A stretch of 64,000 nucleotides of DNA from Clostridia bacterium (GTDB lineage: Bacteria > Bacillota > Clostridia > Oscillospirales > UBA644): assembly GCA_017427285.1 (NCBI GenBank), contig JAFRTE010000007.1:62001-126000 (forward strand), in the 5' to 3' direction. The notes under the pieces were generated by a model that made no database searches, was not told where the DNA came from, and worked only from the letters and a program-made list of their open reading frames with translations. Below, piece by piece: positions 35,175 through 43,790 of the stretch. How positions within the stretch are numbered: position 1 is the stretch's first letter; the number at the start of each line of letters is the position of its first letter. A program made the translations under genes and the position numbers.

Positions 35175-36392
35175 TTACTGAACGCCCATCAGTTCTTTAA
35201 GCGTAGTAAGAGCGAACTGGAGCTGATCATCCTCTTCCGTAGAAAGAGTTTCAAAACGTTCGGCTTTTGAGCTGTCCATAGCTATAACATAGTTTGGAGA
35301 TATGCCAACGCCGTTGAATCTTTCTCCTCCGGGAGTAACGTATTCATAGGTTGAAAGGTGGATCGCAGTGCCGTCCGAAAGAGGGATATCACGCTGACCG
35401 ACACCCATTCCTTTCGTTTGTGTGCCGACAACTACTGCTTTTTCGGTATCGCGCAGCGCTGCGGAGAAGACTTCAGCCACATCTGACGTATATTCATTCT
35501 GAATTACTACTATGGGAAGAGGGATATTCTTGTCGTCAGAGAAATAGAGAGAAAGTCCGTCGGAGGATTTTTCTCTGATTGAGACCATAATGCCTGACGG
35601 CATAATTCTGTCAAGGACCTCTGTAACGGAGTCAAAATTGCCGTAAGCATTAAACCTAACGTCGATAATAAGACCTTTTGCGCCTTTATTGGTCAGATCT
35701 TCATAAGCGACATTAAAGCTTGTAAGAGTAGTTCTGTCAAATTCGTTGATATAAATGTAACCGATGTTGTTTTCAATCAGTCTGTACTGAACTGTTTCGG
35801 GAGCAAAATAGTTTCTTGTGACATCAAACGTAAGCAAATCGCTTTCGCCCGCGCGGACGACCGTAAGAGTAACGACAGTACCTTCGTCGCCCGACAGTCT
35901 TGCAACTGCCTTTTTATAGCCGTCCTCGGTAACGTTCACGCCGTTGATCTCGATTATAACGTCGCCCTTCTGAATACCCGCAAGACGCGCCGGAGAGCCG
36001 TATTTTGCGAAGTTAACGGCGATACCGCCCGTACCCATATCGTAGGAGTAAACGATCCCAATGCCTATATGTGACGCATCCTGAGTTATAGACGCCGATT
36101 TATAGTTTTTCTGATTAAGATAATAAGACGACGAATCGCCGAGACCCTTGATATATCCTTCCGCAATACCGTCTATAATATTGTCGTATCCGTCTACGGC
36201 ATCTATCGAAAGAATATAATTTCGGGATATGACCTGATTGATTATATCCAGTTTTCTGTACATCGTCTGGTTTCTTTCAAGATCGTTTACAAGCGAGCTG
36301 ACATAAAAATATGTTGCAACGGCAGTTACGAAAGCGGTAACGATTATAAGAAAGAAAACAGTACCGATTCTGACACCTTTTTTTGACTTCAT
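35175..36392 (-). CDS. S41-family pseudoprotease (Ser-Lys dyad lost), membrane-anchored
   Basis: A 405-residue protein: membrane segment (about 9-32), PDZ domain (about 95-180; SPARLAGIQKGDVIIEINGV) and a full-length S41 fold. It aligns without gaps to the neighbouring active protein through the catalytic core. There DSASASE becomes YTSDVAE (catalytic Ser to Asp), YGKGVGQ becomes KGMGVGQ (catalytic Lys to Met), and NNPGG becomes FNAYG. The fold-supporting parts (FSAALRD, LSDGTAIHLSTYEYVTP) are intact and the frame is open. It therefore looks like a maintained pseudoenzyme, perhaps a partner or regulator of the active paralogue or of the M23 protein encoded just upstream. Confidence 0.88.
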   Translation of the reverse strand: MKSKKGVRIGTVFFLIIVTAFVTAVATYFYVSSLVNDLERNQTMYRKLDIINQVISRNYILSIDAVDGYDNIIDGIAEGYIKGLGDSSSYYLNQKNYKSASITQDASHIGIGIVYSYDMGTGGIAVNFAKYGSPARLAGIQKGDVIIEINGVNVTEDGYKKAVARLSGDEGTVVTLTVVRAGESDLLTFDVTRNYFAPETVQYRLIENNIGYIYINEFDRTTLTSFNVAYEDLTNKGAKGLIIDVRFNAYGNFDSVTEVLDRIMPSGIMVSIREKSSDGLSLYFSDDKNIPLPIVVIQNEYTSDVAEVFSAALRDTEKAVVVGTQTKGMGVGQRDIPLSDGTAIHLSTYEYVTPGGERFNGVGISPNYVIAMDSSKAERFETLSTEEDDQLQFALTTLKELMGVQ

Positions 36393-36408
36393 TAATAACC
36401 TCTGATAA

Positions 36409-37680
36409 TTAGTTGATAAGATCCATAATATCCTTTTCGGGTTTGGAGCCGTCGGGCGTTACGTAGAGGGCGGGATTATATGCTGTGCCGTCGTAAAGAA
36501 TTTTAAAGTCAAGATGATTGCCCGTGGAGTTGCCCGTCGAGCCTACATACCCTATTACATCGCCTTTTTTAACTTCTACCGAACCGTTTTCCTTGAATTG
36601 CTTCTGAAGCTCGGGAACGAAAGCGGACATATGGTTGTAATGGGTCATAAGTTTCGATCCGTGGTCGATAACGCACTTATTGCCGCCGCCCGTATTTGTC
36701 CAGCCGTAATAGATTATAGTACCGTCTGCAGCGGCATAGACGGGAGCACCTTTATCTGCGGGGATATCGATGGCATAGTGGAAGTCGTCTTTACCGTAAA
36801 GCTTTCTCCAGCCGAATCCGGAAGAGATTCTCGAATATTTGGATTCAAGCGGCCACATAAAAGCACCGCCGGCATATTTTTTCTTTTTATCCAGTAATTC
36901 GTTTATCTGCTTTTCAAATTCAGCTTCAAGTCTTTCAAACTCTTCCTGCTCCTCCTGAAGCTGAGCTATATTTTTGCTGATATAGTCGATCCTGTCTTTT
37001 AAATCAACTATCTGAGCCGCCTGACTTGTTTTTTCCGCGGAAAGAAGAGCAAGCATTTCCTGCTGCTCGTTGTAGTCCGCAATAATCTCGGCACGTATCG
37101 ATTCGATAAAGGCGATATTATCGCACATGGTAACGAGGATCTGATTATCGTAATCCATCATATCACGGATATAATCGTAGCGCGTAAGCATATCCGAAAA
37201 GTTTTCGGACATTATGATAACTTCGAGATAGGTCGTGGTACCCATTTCGTAGTTTTCGCGGATCCTTGAAACATATTTGCTGTGATAATCCTCATATTCC
37301 TGTTGCGCCTGTTCAAGTTCGGCATTTTTTTCTTCGAGGCGTGCCTCAAGATTATCGATAATCCATTCTATGGTCTCGATCTTGCTTTCAGTTTCGGTAA
37401 TCTGCTGCTCAAGTGTCTGTTTTGCCTTAACTTCGGAGTTCTTTTCGTTTGAGTATTTTTTCAGACTTGACGAAAGCTCTGCCTGTCTCTCGTTGATCTG
37501 TTCGAGTTTTTCTCTTGCGGCATCAAGCGAAGCTGCGTCCTCCTGAGTAAACTCCTCGCTGTCAGCAGTAAACGGCGAGGATATCAAAGTTGCAATCAGT
37601 GCGAGGGCCAAAACGGCAGCCAGAGCGAACGAAAAATGTTTTTTCATGGACATCTGTTGCTTTTCGGTTGTGAAAAGCAT
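36409..37680 (-). CDS. secreted coiled-coil M23 (LytM-domain) peptidoglycan protein, FtsEX partner
   Basis: A 423-residue protein with a signal/anchor sequence (SFALAAVLALALIATL). A long coiled coil (about 45-275) follows, with LEQINERQAELSSSLKKYSNE and EQAQQEYEDYHSKYVSRI. A C-terminal M23 domain (about 285-420) contains HYAIDIP, THYNHM and GNHLDFKI. The last motif is HxD rather than the usual HxH, which changes a zinc ligand. Directly downstream of ftsX, it is the expected wall hydrolase or hydrolase activator driven by FtsEX, like EnvC in E. coli or PcsB/CwlO in Firmicutes. The ATG at 37680 follows GAGGAAAGG; the first ATG of the frame lacks a ribosome site. Confidence 0.88.
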   Translation of the reverse strand: MLFTTEKQQMSMKKHFSFALAAVLALALIATLISSPFTADSEEFTQEDAASLDAAREKLEQINERQAELSSSLKKYSNEKNSEVKAKQTLEQQITETESKIETIEWIIDNLEARLEEKNAELEQAQQEYEDYHSKYVSRIRENYEMGTTTYLEVIIMSENFSDMLTRYDYIRDMMDYDNQILVTMCDNIAFIESIRAEIIADYNEQQEMLALLSAEKTSQAAQIVDLKDRIDYISKNIAQLQEEQEEFERLEAEFEKQINELLDKKKKYAGGAFMWPLESKYSRISSGFGWRKLYGKDDFHYAIDIPADKGAPVYAAADGTIIYYGWTNTGGGNKCVIDHGSKLMTHYNHMSAFVPELQKQFKENGSVEVKKGDVIGYVGSTGNSTGNHLDFKILYDGTAYNPALYVTPDGSKPEKDIMDLIN

Positions 37681-37719
37681 CCTTTCCTCGTGTTTGTTGT
37701 AGATCATATTTGTTGTGTA

Positions 37720-38601
37720 TCAGACATTAACGTAATTCTTTACCGGCGTTGCGGAACCAATCATTCCTATAATTGCACCGGAAACGATATAAAAGAGGGC
37801 GAACTGAATTATTCTGCCTTTGATCGCTATTGGGGTAAAAAGCCCGAAATCGGCAATAATCGGTGAGATTATCTCGTTATAAACAAAGAATGTGAGTAAA
37901 AGCGTTATAAGCCCGGCAACGACGCCGATGATGATGCCTTCGATAAGATACGGAGTTTGAACGAATAAATCGGTCGCTCCGATATACTTCATCGTTTCTA
38001 TTTCTTCTTTTCTTGCATAAACAGAGGTTCTGACATTGTTTGTGATAATCATCGCGGAGATAATAATCAGAAGCGTTATAATGGCTATTGCAAGTAAAAG
38101 AACGATGCGACTGATATCACGGATGCGTTCTATAACGTCGCGGCGCTCTCTTATGCGGGCAATTCCCTCTATTTTGCTTATTTCGAACATGGTCTGGTCG
38201 AATTTTGCAAGGTCCTTGATATTGAAAATAAAAGAGTTTCTGAGAACATCGGACGAAATATCGGAAAACAGTTCAGAATTTTCGCCCATAGACTCGAGAT
38301 AATTCTGCATGGCTCTTTCTTTTGGCTCGAAATGGACGTCCTGAATATTCTGAATCTGCAGAAGCTGCTGATGGATCTGATTTATTTCGTCCTGAGCGAG
38401 ATTTTCGTCTATGAAAATAACGACCTGGCTTTCATCTCCGACTTTGTCGATAAACAGATTGATATTTTCAAAAAGAAGGACGGAAGAGCCGAGAGTAAGA
38501 AGGCAGATGGTCAAAACCGTAATTGAGCCGAGAGTTAAAAGCTTGTTATTAAAAATGCTTCTGAAAGCACTTTTTATAAGAAACAAACATCTGTCGATCA
38601 T
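37720..38601 (-). CDS. ftsX: cell-division ABC transporter permease FtsX
   Basis: A 293-residue protein with four membrane segments: one N-terminal (LLTLGSITVLTICLLTLGSSVLLF), a large outside loop (about 55-165) and three C-terminal. The loop contains VVIFIDENLAQDEI, and a cytoplasmic segment KEEIETMKYIGAT is typical of FtsX. FtsX couples FtsE ATPase to extracellular wall hydrolases; here the next gene encodes the M23 candidate. It overlaps ftsE by 4 bases (ATGA) with GAGGAG as ribosome site. Confidence 0.96.
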   Translation of the reverse strand: MIDRCLFLIKSAFRSIFNNKLLTLGSITVLTICLLTLGSSVLLFENINLFIDKVGDESQVVIFIDENLAQDEINQIHQQLLQIQNIQDVHFEPKERAMQNYLESMGENSELFSDISSDVLRNSFIFNIKDLAKFDQTMFEISKIEGIARIRERRDVIERIRDISRIVLLLAIAIITLLIIISAMIITNNVRTSVYARKEEIETMKYIGATDLFVQTPYLIEGIIIGVVAGLITLLLTFFVYNEIISPIIADFGLFTPIAIKGRIIQFALFYIVSGAIIGMIGSATPVKNYVNV

Positions 38602-39383
38602 TCGCTCTCCTCCTCACTTTGCGTGCGATTCGCCCGTCTTCTGCGAGGCGGAATATTTTGATCTACTTCTTCTTCGGAAACCTGAAGGATCTGATGCTTG
38701 TCTGCCTCGGTATCGAATTCGATAAGTCCTTCCCTGAGACGGATCTCCCTTTTCTTAAACGCTTTGACAAGGCGCTGCTCATGAGTAACGACAACTACGG
38801 TTATACCGTTTTTGTTTATGGAGCTTAAAAGCTTCATGATTTCGATAGACATTACGGGATCGACATTACCCGTAGGTTCATCGGCAATGATGATCTCGGG
38901 GCTGTTGACGATGGCGCGGGCGAGAGCGACCCTTTGCTGTTCTCCGCCCGAAAGCTCTTTGGGAGAATCATATATCTTATGGGTGAGTCCGACAATATCA
39001 AGCGCGGTCTCCACTCTTTCACGAACTTCTTTTCCGCCCCTGCCGACGACTCGAACGGCAAAGGCGACGTTATCGTAAACGTTCATTCCGTCAATAAGAC
39101 GGAAATCCTGAAAAACGACTCCGATCTTTCTGCGATACTTGGCTATCTGTCTGTGTGAAAGAGATTTGAGGTTTGTACCGGCTACGATCAGCTTGCCTTC
39201 GGAAGCGAAATTTTCGCATGTAAGCAGATGGATTATCGAGCTTTTCCCTGCGCCTGAGGGACCGGTAATAAAAACGAATTCGCCGTCTTCTATCTGAAAG
39301 CTTATTCCTTTTAAGGCAACCGAATCCCTTGAATAAGCCATTTTAACATTATCAAAAATAATCAATTTTTTACTCGCTTTCAA
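38598..39383 (-). CDS. ftsE: cell-division ATP-binding protein FtsE with C-terminal extension
   Basis: A 261-residue ABC ATPase: Walker A GPSGAGKSS, Q-loop VFQDFRLI, signature LSGGEQQRVALARA, Walker B IIADEPTGNVD, and H-switch VVTHE. A tail of about 35 residues (EEEVDQNIPPRRRRANRTQSE) extends past the usual end and ends in acidic residues. No ATG is available at the 5' end. TTG at 39383 or TTG at 39365 (giving MIIFDNVKMAYS, closer to the usual FtsE start) are the candidates, so the exact start is uncertain. The cdaR-type gene lies 59 bases upstream. Confidence 0.94.
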   Translation of the reverse strand: MKASKKLIIFDNVKMAYSRDSVALKGISFQIEDGEFVFITGPSGAGKSSIIHLLTCENFASEGKLIVAGTNLKSLSHRQIAKYRRKIGVVFQDFRLIDGMNVYDNVAFAVRVVGRGGKEVRERVETALDIVGLTHKIYDSPKELSGGEQQRVALARAIVNSPEIIIADEPTGNVDPVMSIEIMKLLSSINKNGITVVVVTHEQRLVKAFKKREIRLREGLIEFDTEADKHQILQVSEEEVDQNIPPRRRRANRTQSEEESE

Positions 39384-39442
39384 ATGAATACAGTGAGTTT
39401 TTGCTGAGATATTGTTTGATTGTGTGTTGTTGTGTGTATAGA

Positions 39443-40528
39443 TCAGAGTTTCATCGGGTCGGAAGCCAGATATTTTCTTACCATTAAAGCGACTTTGAAA
39501 ACAATTGCGTGATCGAATTCTTTCAAATCAAGACCGGTAAGGCGTCTTATTTTTTCGAGGCGGTAAACAAGGGTATTTCTGTGAACAAAGAGTTTTCTTG
39601 AAGTTTCGGAAACATTAAGATTGTTTTCAAAGAATTTCTGAATAGTGAAAAGAGTTTCGTGGTCAAGAGAATCGATGGATCCTTTTTTGAAAACCTCGTC
39701 AAGAAAATCTTTGCAGAGAGTTGTGGGAAGATAATATATCAGTCTGCCGATCCCGAGATTGTTGTAGCTCATTATTACCTTTTCAACATCGAATACTTTT
39801 CCGACTTCAATGGCGACCTGGGCCTCTTTATATGAGCGAGAGAGATCTCTGATGGATTCAACGACAGAGCCGATACCGACTACGGCGCGGGTATAAAACT
39901 CACTGTTAAGAGTATCGACGATAGAATGGGCAAGTTTTTCAAGGTCTCTTACCTCTATAGACGGTTTGACCTCCTTAACTAGAGCGATATCGTTTTCGCC
40001 GACGTTTATAATGAAATCCTTGGACTTATCGGGGAAAAGGCTCTGAATGATATCGTAAGCGAATATTTCCGTTCTGTCCAGCAAACGTATAAGTATGACG
40101 ACGCGGGGCATTCCGTCAGAGAAACGGACTTCTTTGCTCTTGACGTAAATGTCGGACTGAAGAATATTTTCGAGCATTACGTTTTTAACAAAATTAATTT
40201 TGTTGTATTTCTCGTCATTATATTCTTTCAAAGCACCGAGAGAAACAGCAAGGACGCCCGAAACGGATTCGGCGACCTGGTCTGTTCCTTTAACGAAACA
40301 GACATGTTCCATTTTTATACGGGAACCGACGACACGGTATGTATAGCCGTTTATTACGTTAACGTCGGTCATTGACATTAAATCGTTGAGATTTGTGCCG
40401 ACAGACTGACCGATCAGGCTTAAATCTGTACAGGCAATAACGTTTGCCTGATCGTCTACTACGCCGATCGTCCTGTCTGTATGATCTTTCATTTGCAAAA
40501 CAACGCTTTGAAACAGCCTGCTTGACAT
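39443..40528 (-). CDS. CdaR/PucR-family transcriptional regulator
   Basis: A 361-residue protein with an N-terminal sugar-diacid-recognition-like domain (SSRLFQSVVLQMKDHTDRTIGVVDDQANVIACTD) and a middle GGDEF-like PucR region. The C-terminal PucR-type helix-turn-helix is FENNLNVSETSRKLFVHRNTLVYRLEKIRRLTGLD. Family members sense small carboxylates or sugar acids in some bacteria, but the ligand here is unknown. It has its own promoter and lies ahead of ftsE on the same strand, so it could be co-transcribed with the division genes. Confidence 0.88.
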   Translation of the reverse strand: MSSRLFQSVVLQMKDHTDRTIGVVDDQANVIACTDLSLIGQSVGTNLNDLMSMTDVNVINGYTYRVVGSRIKMEHVCFVKGTDQVAESVSGVLAVSLGALKEYNDEKYNKINFVKNVMLENILQSDIYVKSKEVRFSDGMPRVVILIRLLDRTEIFAYDIIQSLFPDKSKDFIINVGENDIALVKEVKPSIEVRDLEKLAHSIVDTLNSEFYTRAVVGIGSVVESIRDLSRSYKEAQVAIEVGKVFDVEKVIMSYNNLGIGRLIYYLPTTLCKDFLDEVFKKGSIDSLDHETLFTIQKFFENNLNVSETSRKLFVHRNTLVYRLEKIRRLTGLDLKEFDHAIVFKVALMVRKYLASDPMKL

Positions 40529-40592
40529 AATTACACCCTATCTGTTAAAATTGAGGTTGCGCCTGTATTTTCAGGTCAATCTATACAATAAT

Positions 40593-40621
40593 ATTATACA
40601 TCATTTTTGTGCAAATTGCAA
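40593..40621 (-). promoter_or_regulatory. promoter of the CdaR/PucR-type gene
   Basis: On the minus strand, TTGCAA (40616-40621) and TATAAT (40593-40598) have a 17-base spacer, about 65 bases before the ATG. Confidence 0.8.
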
Positions 40622-40687
40622 TAGGAAACGACCCAAATGCCACACTTTTGTCGGAAAATATTGTGTATTTTGCATAGTTTTTTATAT

Positions 40688-41590
40688 TTAAATATCATTT
40701 TCAACAACAAAACGACAGTCATTTTTTATCTGTTCCCGTAAATCGGAGATATTGGGGAATTTTTTTTCGTCCCGAATAAAGGAGGTAAGGAATACTCTAG
40801 GTTTTTTTCCGTAAAGATCTCCCGAAAAATCAAAAATGAATGTTTCGCAGTCAACATCCGTTTTATCGCTGTTAACGGTCGGCCGGCAGCCGATATTCAC
40901 GATACATTTATGCCTTTCTCCGTCTATATCGATATAGCCGGAATAAACGCCGAATCTCGGGATAACGGAATCGTGGTCAAGCTTCTGATTGACGGTCGGA
41001 AATCCTATTGAAGAGCCGAGTTTTTTCCCGTTTATTACTTCGGAGGCAAAAGAAAACGGTCTGCCCATCAACTCTGTCGCTTTCTTTACGTTTCCGTTTA
41101 CGATCGCTTCCCGTATAAGTGACGAGCTGTATGACGGGTCGAGTTTAACGGTGCTGAGCTTCATTTTATGCTTTGAGCACTCGGCTTCAAGGTCATCCGT
41201 ACCGTATGCGGCATGATTTCCGAATTTTGATCCTTCGCCGCAAACTATATGCAAACATAAAAGTTTATTTTGCAGATACTCGACGAACTGTCTGCAGTTC
41301 ATAGATGCAAATTCTGCGTCAAACTGCTGAAAAAAGACGGTGTCGATACCTATATCACGAATAAGCTGCGCTTTATAGTCGTCATCGGTAATGATACCGA
41401 CGGGATGAGATGTATCGAAATAGTTTCTCGGATGCGGAATAAACGTCAAGGCAACGGAGTTGAGATTTTCCGTTGCCGCAATTTCGATTGTTTTTAAAAA
41501 TACAAGTCTGTGGCCATTGTGAACACCGTCGAAATTGCCGACCGCTACAACAGACCGTTTGTTTTCGTTTACACAGTTTATTTGTTCCAT
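40688..41590 (-). CDS. ribF: bifunctional riboflavin kinase/FMN adenylyltransferase
   Basis: A 300-residue protein making FMN and FAD. The N-terminal nucleotidyltransferase has GNFDGVHNGHRLV and SSLIREAI. The C-terminal kinase has GKKLGSSIGFPTVN and RFGVYSGYI. It overlaps truB by 13 bases and is the last gene of the nusA-infB operon, the standard Firmicutes position. Confidence 0.96.
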   Translation of the reverse strand: MEQINCVNENKRSVVAVGNFDGVHNGHRLVFLKTIEIAATENLNSVALTFIPHPRNYFDTSHPVGIITDDDYKAQLIRDIGIDTVFFQQFDAEFASMNCRQFVEYLQNKLLCLHIVCGEGSKFGNHAAYGTDDLEAECSKHKMKLSTVKLDPSYSSSLIREAIVNGNVKKATELMGRPFSFASEVINGKKLGSSIGFPTVNQKLDHDSVIPRFGVYSGYIDIDGERHKCIVNIGCRPTVNSDKTDVDCETFIFDFSGDLYGKKPRVFLTSFIRDEKKFPNISDLREQIKNDCRFVVENDI

Positions 41591-42462
41591 AGTGATTTAA
41601 CAAACAACTCCCTGTTTGTCCTTGCAAGTCCGAGAACTGAACCGTCTTCGGAACATGCGATATAGTCATTTTCCTGCGTTAGTTCGCTGCCCGTTATGCG
41701 CTCAGGGGAAATAATTCCTCCGTTTAGGTAGTATTTTCTTCCGCTTTCCGGTATTGTGATCTTACCAAGATGAGAAAACGCTTCTTCAAACGAAATTGCG
41801 ACCTTACCGAGCATATCATTTTCGGCAAGAACGAGGAGAGCGCCGTAATCGTAGCACCTTTCTATTGAAATTCCGTTGGAAACGATCCGTTTCAAAGAGC
41901 CCATACATGCGCCGCAGCCGAGTTCTTTGCCTATATCGGCGCAAATCGTACGGATATATGTGCCGGCAGAACAGTAAACCGTAAAATAATATGAATTTTT
42001 ATCCTCGGCGGGACCGTTATACTTGATATCGTAAACCGTTACCTTGCGGGGCTCCCTGTCTATCTGCATACCCTTACGCGCAAGCTTATAAAGAGGCACG
42101 CCGTTTTTTTTAATTGAAGAATACATCGGTGGAATCTGATCGATGTTTCCGATAAAACTGTTTAGAACGGCTACGAAATCATCCTCGGGAACAACCTTAT
42201 CGGAGGTTTCGAAGATTTGTCCCGTTATATCCTCGGTATCTGTAACTATGCCGAGACATATTTTGCAGATATACGCTTTGTTTGACGGGAAATAATCGGA
42301 AAGCTTCGTGTAATTTTCGGTAAGCACAGGCAGAACGCCAGTACACATCGGGTCCAGAGTACCGGTATGACCGATTTTGACTTTTCCGCCGATCGCGCGT
42401 CGCAAACCTGCGACTATATCGTGAGAAGTATAGCCGGAAGGCTTATTTACAGGGATTATCAT
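41578..42462 (-). CDS. truB: tRNA pseudouridine-55 synthase TruB
   Basis: A 294-residue protein. MIIPVNKPSGYTSHDIV begins it; the catalytic Asp is in GHTGTLDPMCTGVLPV, and YKLARKGMQIDR and AGTYIRTICADIG follow. It makes the T-loop pseudouridine of tRNAs. Its frame overlaps nrnA by 20 bases. Confidence 0.97.
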   Translation of the reverse strand: MIIPVNKPSGYTSHDIVAGLRRAIGGKVKIGHTGTLDPMCTGVLPVLTENYTKLSDYFPSNKAYICKICLGIVTDTEDITGQIFETSDKVVPEDDFVAVLNSFIGNIDQIPPMYSSIKKNGVPLYKLARKGMQIDREPRKVTVYDIKYNGPAEDKNSYYFTVYCSAGTYIRTICADIGKELGCGACMGSLKRIVSNGISIERCYDYGALLVLAENDMLGKVAISFEEAFSHLGKITIPESGRKYYLNGGIISPERITGSELTQENDYIACSEDGSVLGLARTNRELFVKSLWNK

Positions 42463-43438
42463 AAAGCCTTTCCCACTCCTCAGATACCGCTTCGATTATT
42501 CTCTTTTCCGCTTCTTTGACTGAACATTTCATAGACAGTCCCGCAGCGCGGACATGTCCCCCGCCCCCGAACTTTCCGGCAACTTTAGAAACGTCGAAAT
42601 CCGGAAAGGGAGCTTCCTGCTGCGAGCGAAGAGAGATTTTGATTTCGCCGTCGCTTTTTTCGCGGACTGTAATGCCGACAACTGTGCCGGCGATCCTCCG
42701 AGTTATTGCAGTAAGTCCGCCAAGCTCGTTCTCGTTAACGCCGAGTCTTTCGATCTGGGAATAACGGACGGTAACCATTGAAATTTTATTGTTTTTATAC
42801 TGTTTTACGGAGTTAAGCGCTTCGCTTTCAAGCTTTAGCTGAGCAAGCGATACGCTGTCAAAAAGTTTAACATTGATCGAGGAAGAATCAAAACCGAACT
42901 TTAAAAGCTCTGCGGCAGCAAGATGCGTATCGGGAGACGTATTTGAATATCTGAAGCACCCAGAATCGAACGAAATTGCAGTATAAAGCTTTTCCGCGAT
43001 ATACCTGTCTATTTCAATATCAGCGCTTTTAAAAAGCTCGAACATCAGTTCGCCCGCAGAAGAAATACTGTCGTAAAGAATGGTTTTCTTAGCGTAAAAC
43101 GTATTTGAAAAGTGGTGATCTATCGAATAATCGACACGATCTGCCAGATAGCTGAATTTTTCGCCGAAAAGCGACTCTGACGCAACATCGACAGAAACAA
43201 CGGTATCCGGCTCAAATAACATATCAAGATTCTTTTTGCCGTCGCTTATAAACATGAACTGATCTGGTATTTCGTCGCTGCATACGGCTTGAGCATTTTT
43301 TCCCATTCGTTTAAGGGCATACAAAAGCGCGAACGAAGAACCAATGGTATCTCCGTCCGGCGATTTATGCAAAACTATACAAATGTTGTCTTTTCCGAGT
43401 AATTCGGAAAAATCGGATATCTGATTTTCAGTCAGCAT
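42443..43438 (-). CDS. nrnA: DHH-family phosphoesterase, NrnA-type
   Basis: A 331-residue protein with the DHH motifs LHKSPDGDTIGS, SVDVAS and SIDHHFSN, and the DHHA1 C-terminal GGGGHVRAAGLSM. Family members degrade nanoRNAs, pAp or cyclic-dinucleotide products; which one cannot be told here. The position between rbfA and truB is the usual one in Firmicutes. It overlaps rbfA by 11 bases. Confidence 0.93.
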   Translation of the reverse strand: MLTENQISDFSELLGKDNICIVLHKSPDGDTIGSSFALLYALKRMGKNAQAVCSDEIPDQFMFISDGKKNLDMLFEPDTVVSVDVASESLFGEKFSYLADRVDYSIDHHFSNTFYAKKTILYDSISSAGELMFELFKSADIEIDRYIAEKLYTAISFDSGCFRYSNTSPDTHLAAAELLKFGFDSSSINVKLFDSVSLAQLKLESEALNSVKQYKNNKISMVTVRYSQIERLGVNENELGGLTAITRRIAGTVVGITVREKSDGEIKISLRSQQEAPFPDFDVSKVAGKFGGGGHVRAAGLSMKCSVKEAEKRIIEAVSEEWERLYDNPCK

Positions 43439-43781
43439 CTTTGTCTATGTTCAGACCTTTCAGGATGTTGTTGATTTTTGCGCCGTTTTCGATGGAATGA
43501 TCAAGGATAAAAATGATTTTGGGGACCGCGCGAAGATTGAGTCTTTCAGCAAGCTTTTTTCGGACATAGCCCGAAGCGGCTTTAAGCCCCTGTTTTACCT
43601 CTTTTTCATCGTATTCGGAAAAGAAACTGATATAAATACGCGCCTCTTCAAGGTCGCCCGTAACATCTGCCGCAACAACGCTAGGCATTGGTGGGATACG
43701 AGGGTCTTTAACCGTTGAAAGAATATCCGAAACTTCGCGTTTTATCCCTTCGTTTATCCTGTCTCTTTTGTAATTTGCCAT
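43428..43781 (-). CDS. rbfA: ribosome-binding factor A
   Basis: A 117-residue KH-type protein. KRDRINEGIKREVSDIL opens it, followed by TVKDPRIPP, VTGDLEEARIYISFF and RAVPKIIFILDHSIENGAKI. It assists 16S rRNA maturation. It starts 9 bases after the infB stop. Confidence 0.96.
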   Translation of the reverse strand: MANYKRDRINEGIKREVSDILSTVKDPRIPPMPSVVAADVTGDLEEARIYISFFSEYDEKEVKQGLKAASGYVRKKLAERLNLRAVPKIIFILDHSIENGAKINNILKGLNIDKDAD

Positions 43782-43790
43782 ACTTTTCCT

